Assembly: GCA_902613185.1 (NCBI GenBank)
Contig: CACMGP010000001.1
Span: 558,001-622,000 of the forward strand
Direction of reading: 5' to 3'
DNA: 64,000 bases
Origin: an uncultured Alphaproteobacteria bacterium
GTDB lineage: Bacteria > Pseudomonadota > Alphaproteobacteria > HIMB59
Positions 63,082 to 64,000 of this stretch are shown one piece after another. The position numbers and the translations under genes were made by a program. Each line of letters starts with the position of its first letter. The stretch's first letter is position 1. Below the pieces are notes generated by a model. That model had not been told where the DNA came from and made no database searches. It worked only from the letters and a program-made list of their open reading frames with translations.

Positions 63082-63531
63082 ATGACTACATTTGACTTAT
63101 CTCCTCTATGGAGATCATCAGTTGGTTTCGATGAGTTTGATAAACTTTTTGATACCGTCTTTTCTACGAACAATAAAGGTGCTTCTTATCCACCTTATAA
63201 TATCGTCAAACATGACAAAAATATTTACCAAATTACCATGGCGATCGCCGGTTTTGGTGAGGACCAAATAGATATATCCCAAGAGGGTAATCTTTTGACT
63301 GTTAAAGGTGAAATGGGTGAAGATAAAACTATGAATAAATCAGAATATCTTTATCGAGGAATTGCCAACAGAAATTTTGAGAGAAAGTTTGAGTTAGCTG
63401 ATACTGTAAAAGTTATAGAGGCTGATTTAAATAATGGTCTGTTAAGTATAAATCTTGAAAGAGAAATACCTGAACACCAAAAACCTAGAAAAATAAAAGT
63501 TAATACGAATTCTAAACTTTTATCAGCTTAA
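63082..63531 (+). CDS. Small heat-shock protein, Hsp20/IbpA type
   Basis: The 149-residue chaperone has a short N-terminal region (MTTFDLSPLWRSSVGFDEFD) typical of IbpA. The alpha-crystallin domain (YPPYNIVKHDKNIYQITMAI through EADLNNGLLSINLEREIPE) includes the A-x-x-x-n-G-v-L pattern and ends with KPRKIKVN. It holds denatured cytoplasmic proteins for refolding by DnaK/ClpB. A strong AAGGAGG precedes the ATG, together with a sigma-32-like promoter upstream. Confidence 0.95.
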   Translation: MTTFDLSPLWRSSVGFDEFDKLFDTVFSTNNKGASYPPYNIVKHDKNIYQITMAIAGFGEDQIDISQEGNLLTVKGEMGEDKTMNKSEYLYRGIANRNFERKFELADTVKVIEADLNNGLLSINLEREIPEHQKPRKIKVNTNSKLLSA

Positions 63532-63540
63532 ATAAAAAAA

Positions 63541-63568
63541 TAGGGCTGTTTTTTTATAAGCAGCCCTA
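63541..63568. terminator. Terminator between the heat-shock gene and sodB
   Basis: TAGGGCTG (63541) pairs perfectly with CAGCCCTA (63561). The run of A before it becomes a U-tract on the minus strand, so it terminates sodB well and may also stop the convergent heat-shock transcript. Confidence 0.85.
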
Positions 63569-63572
63569 ATAA

Positions 63573-64000
63573 TTAATCTAATTGAGAAGCAACAAATTCC
63601 CAGTTTACAAGATTATCTAAAAAAGCTTTTAAATAATCAGGTCGTTTGTTTCTATAATCTATATAATAAGAGTGTTCCCATACGTCACATCCCAGTATTG
63701 GCTTAATCCCATCAACTAGAGGATTAGAAGCATTAGGTGACTTTGTGACCACTAATTTACCATTATCTATGGCTAGCCAAGCCCATCCAGAACCAAATTG
63801 AGTTGTTCCTGCCTGAATAAAAGCTTCTTTGAATTGATCAATCCCTCCTAGGTCTGATGTAATTCTACTTTCCAATTCGGACGGCATAGAGCCTCCCCCA
63901 TTGGGTTTCATACATTGCCAAAATAAAATATGGTTCCAATGTTGACCTGCATTATTAAAAATTCCTGCCATCGATGAGTCTTTACTTGATTTTACAACTA
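63573..64000 (-). CDS. sodB: Superoxide dismutase (Fe/Mn), N-terminus cut by window end
   Basis: About 141 C-terminal residues are visible; the frame runs on past 64000, so the ATG at 63971 is internal. FNNAGQHWNHILFWQCMKPN contains a metal-binding His. FGSGWAWLAIDNGKL and the metal motif DVWEHSYYIDYRNKR follow. It dismutates superoxide in the cytoplasm. The QHWNH and GSGWAWL forms suggest the iron type common in Alphaproteobacteria, but metal choice is not certain. Confidence 0.94.
   Translation of the reverse strand, partial: VVKSSKDSSMAGIFNNAGQHWNHILFWQCMKPNGGGSMPSELESRITSDLGGIDQFKEAFIQAGTTQFGSGWAWLAIDNGKLVVTKSPNASNPLVDGIKPILGCDVWEHSYYIDYRNKRPDYLKAFLDNLVNWEFVASQLD

Noticed and set aside
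1-64000. CRISPR arrays, rRNA operons, intact insertion sequences or a replication origin
   Set aside because: No regularly spaced long repeats, rRNA core sequences or transposase genes were seen. rpmH-rnpA-yidC can lie near oriC, but dnaA and DnaA-box clusters are absent here.
1-64000. Assignment to SAR11 (Pelagibacter)
   Set aside because: Base composition and gene style fit, but cysD-cysNC is not expected in the typical reduced SAR11 genome; I keep the label at low-GC marine alphaproteobacterium.

Overview
The window is AT-rich (low-thirties GC by eye, not computed), densely packed chromosomal DNA. It most resembles a small-genome marine alphaproteobacterium. Supporting features are the ordered housekeeping blocks (rpmH-rnpA-yidD-yidC-engB; dnaX-ybaB-recR; def-fmt-truA), an sdhCDAB-mdh-sucAB block, alphaproteobacterial families (DUF1192, IalB-like, CycM-like cytochrome c, TRAP transporter) and many 1-8 bp gene overlaps. 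The cysD-cysNC sulfate-activation genes and the KDO gene kdsB argue against the most reduced SAR11 strains. No rRNA or CRISPR was seen.

Layout. 1-6.2 kb: end of cysD, cysNC, small conserved unknowns (DUF2141, DUF1330, DUF1192), a PhyH-type dioxygenase, a small lipoprotein, a glutamine amidotransferase-like protein and a metallo-beta-lactamase-fold hydrolase. 6.0-9.5 kb: a polysaccharide-lyase-like gene, a voltage-gated channel with an unusual filter and a tiny membrane protein. These are followed by a 1.46-kb mini-island bounded by a 39-nt copy of the 5' half of tRNA-Arg(ACG) and the intact tRNA gene, containing a decayed integrase start. 9.5-24 kb: panC, ribosome/RNase P/membrane insertion genes, lysine biosynthesis (dapD, dapE), a peroxiredoxin, a glycosyltransferase, tRNA and peptide maturation genes, the DNA polymerase III tau/gamma operon, 4.5S RNA, pheA and kdsB. 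24-34 kb: cytochrome c, AmpG-like permease, a phosphoesterase, a DMT exporter, small proteins and a glycerol-3-phosphate block (gpsA, glpD, glpK). 34-46 kb: LysR regulator, aconitase and most of the oxidative TCA cycle. 46-54 kb: a TakP-like TRAP transporter and an acetoacetate-activation operon. 54-60 kb: two more polysaccharide-lyase-like genes beside tRNA-Arg(TCG), then an envelope module (transglutaminase-like protein, double-PAP2 phosphatase, GT-C-like membrane protein). 60-64 kb: class III aminotransferase, quinone reductase, a heat-shock gene with a sigma-32-like promoter, and a partial superoxide dismutase.

How the parts fit. Central metabolism is oriented to organic acids, glycerol 3-phosphate and acetoacetate feeding a complete-looking TCA segment. 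Accessory DNA concentrates at two tRNA-Arg loci. At both, a PF14099-like polysaccharide lyase gene is preceded by a pair of short direct repeats spaced exactly 11 bp. Equivalent repeat pairs flank the mini-island and lie upstream of the integrase remnant. I infer a family of small tRNA-Arg-targeting elements, now mostly decayed, with lyase cargo. Other points worth checking are a dnaX frameshift site like that of E. coli, an orphan structured RNA between sdhC and dctQ, a probable AUU-initiated glycosyltransferase, and several tiny membrane proteins translationally coupled to neighbours.
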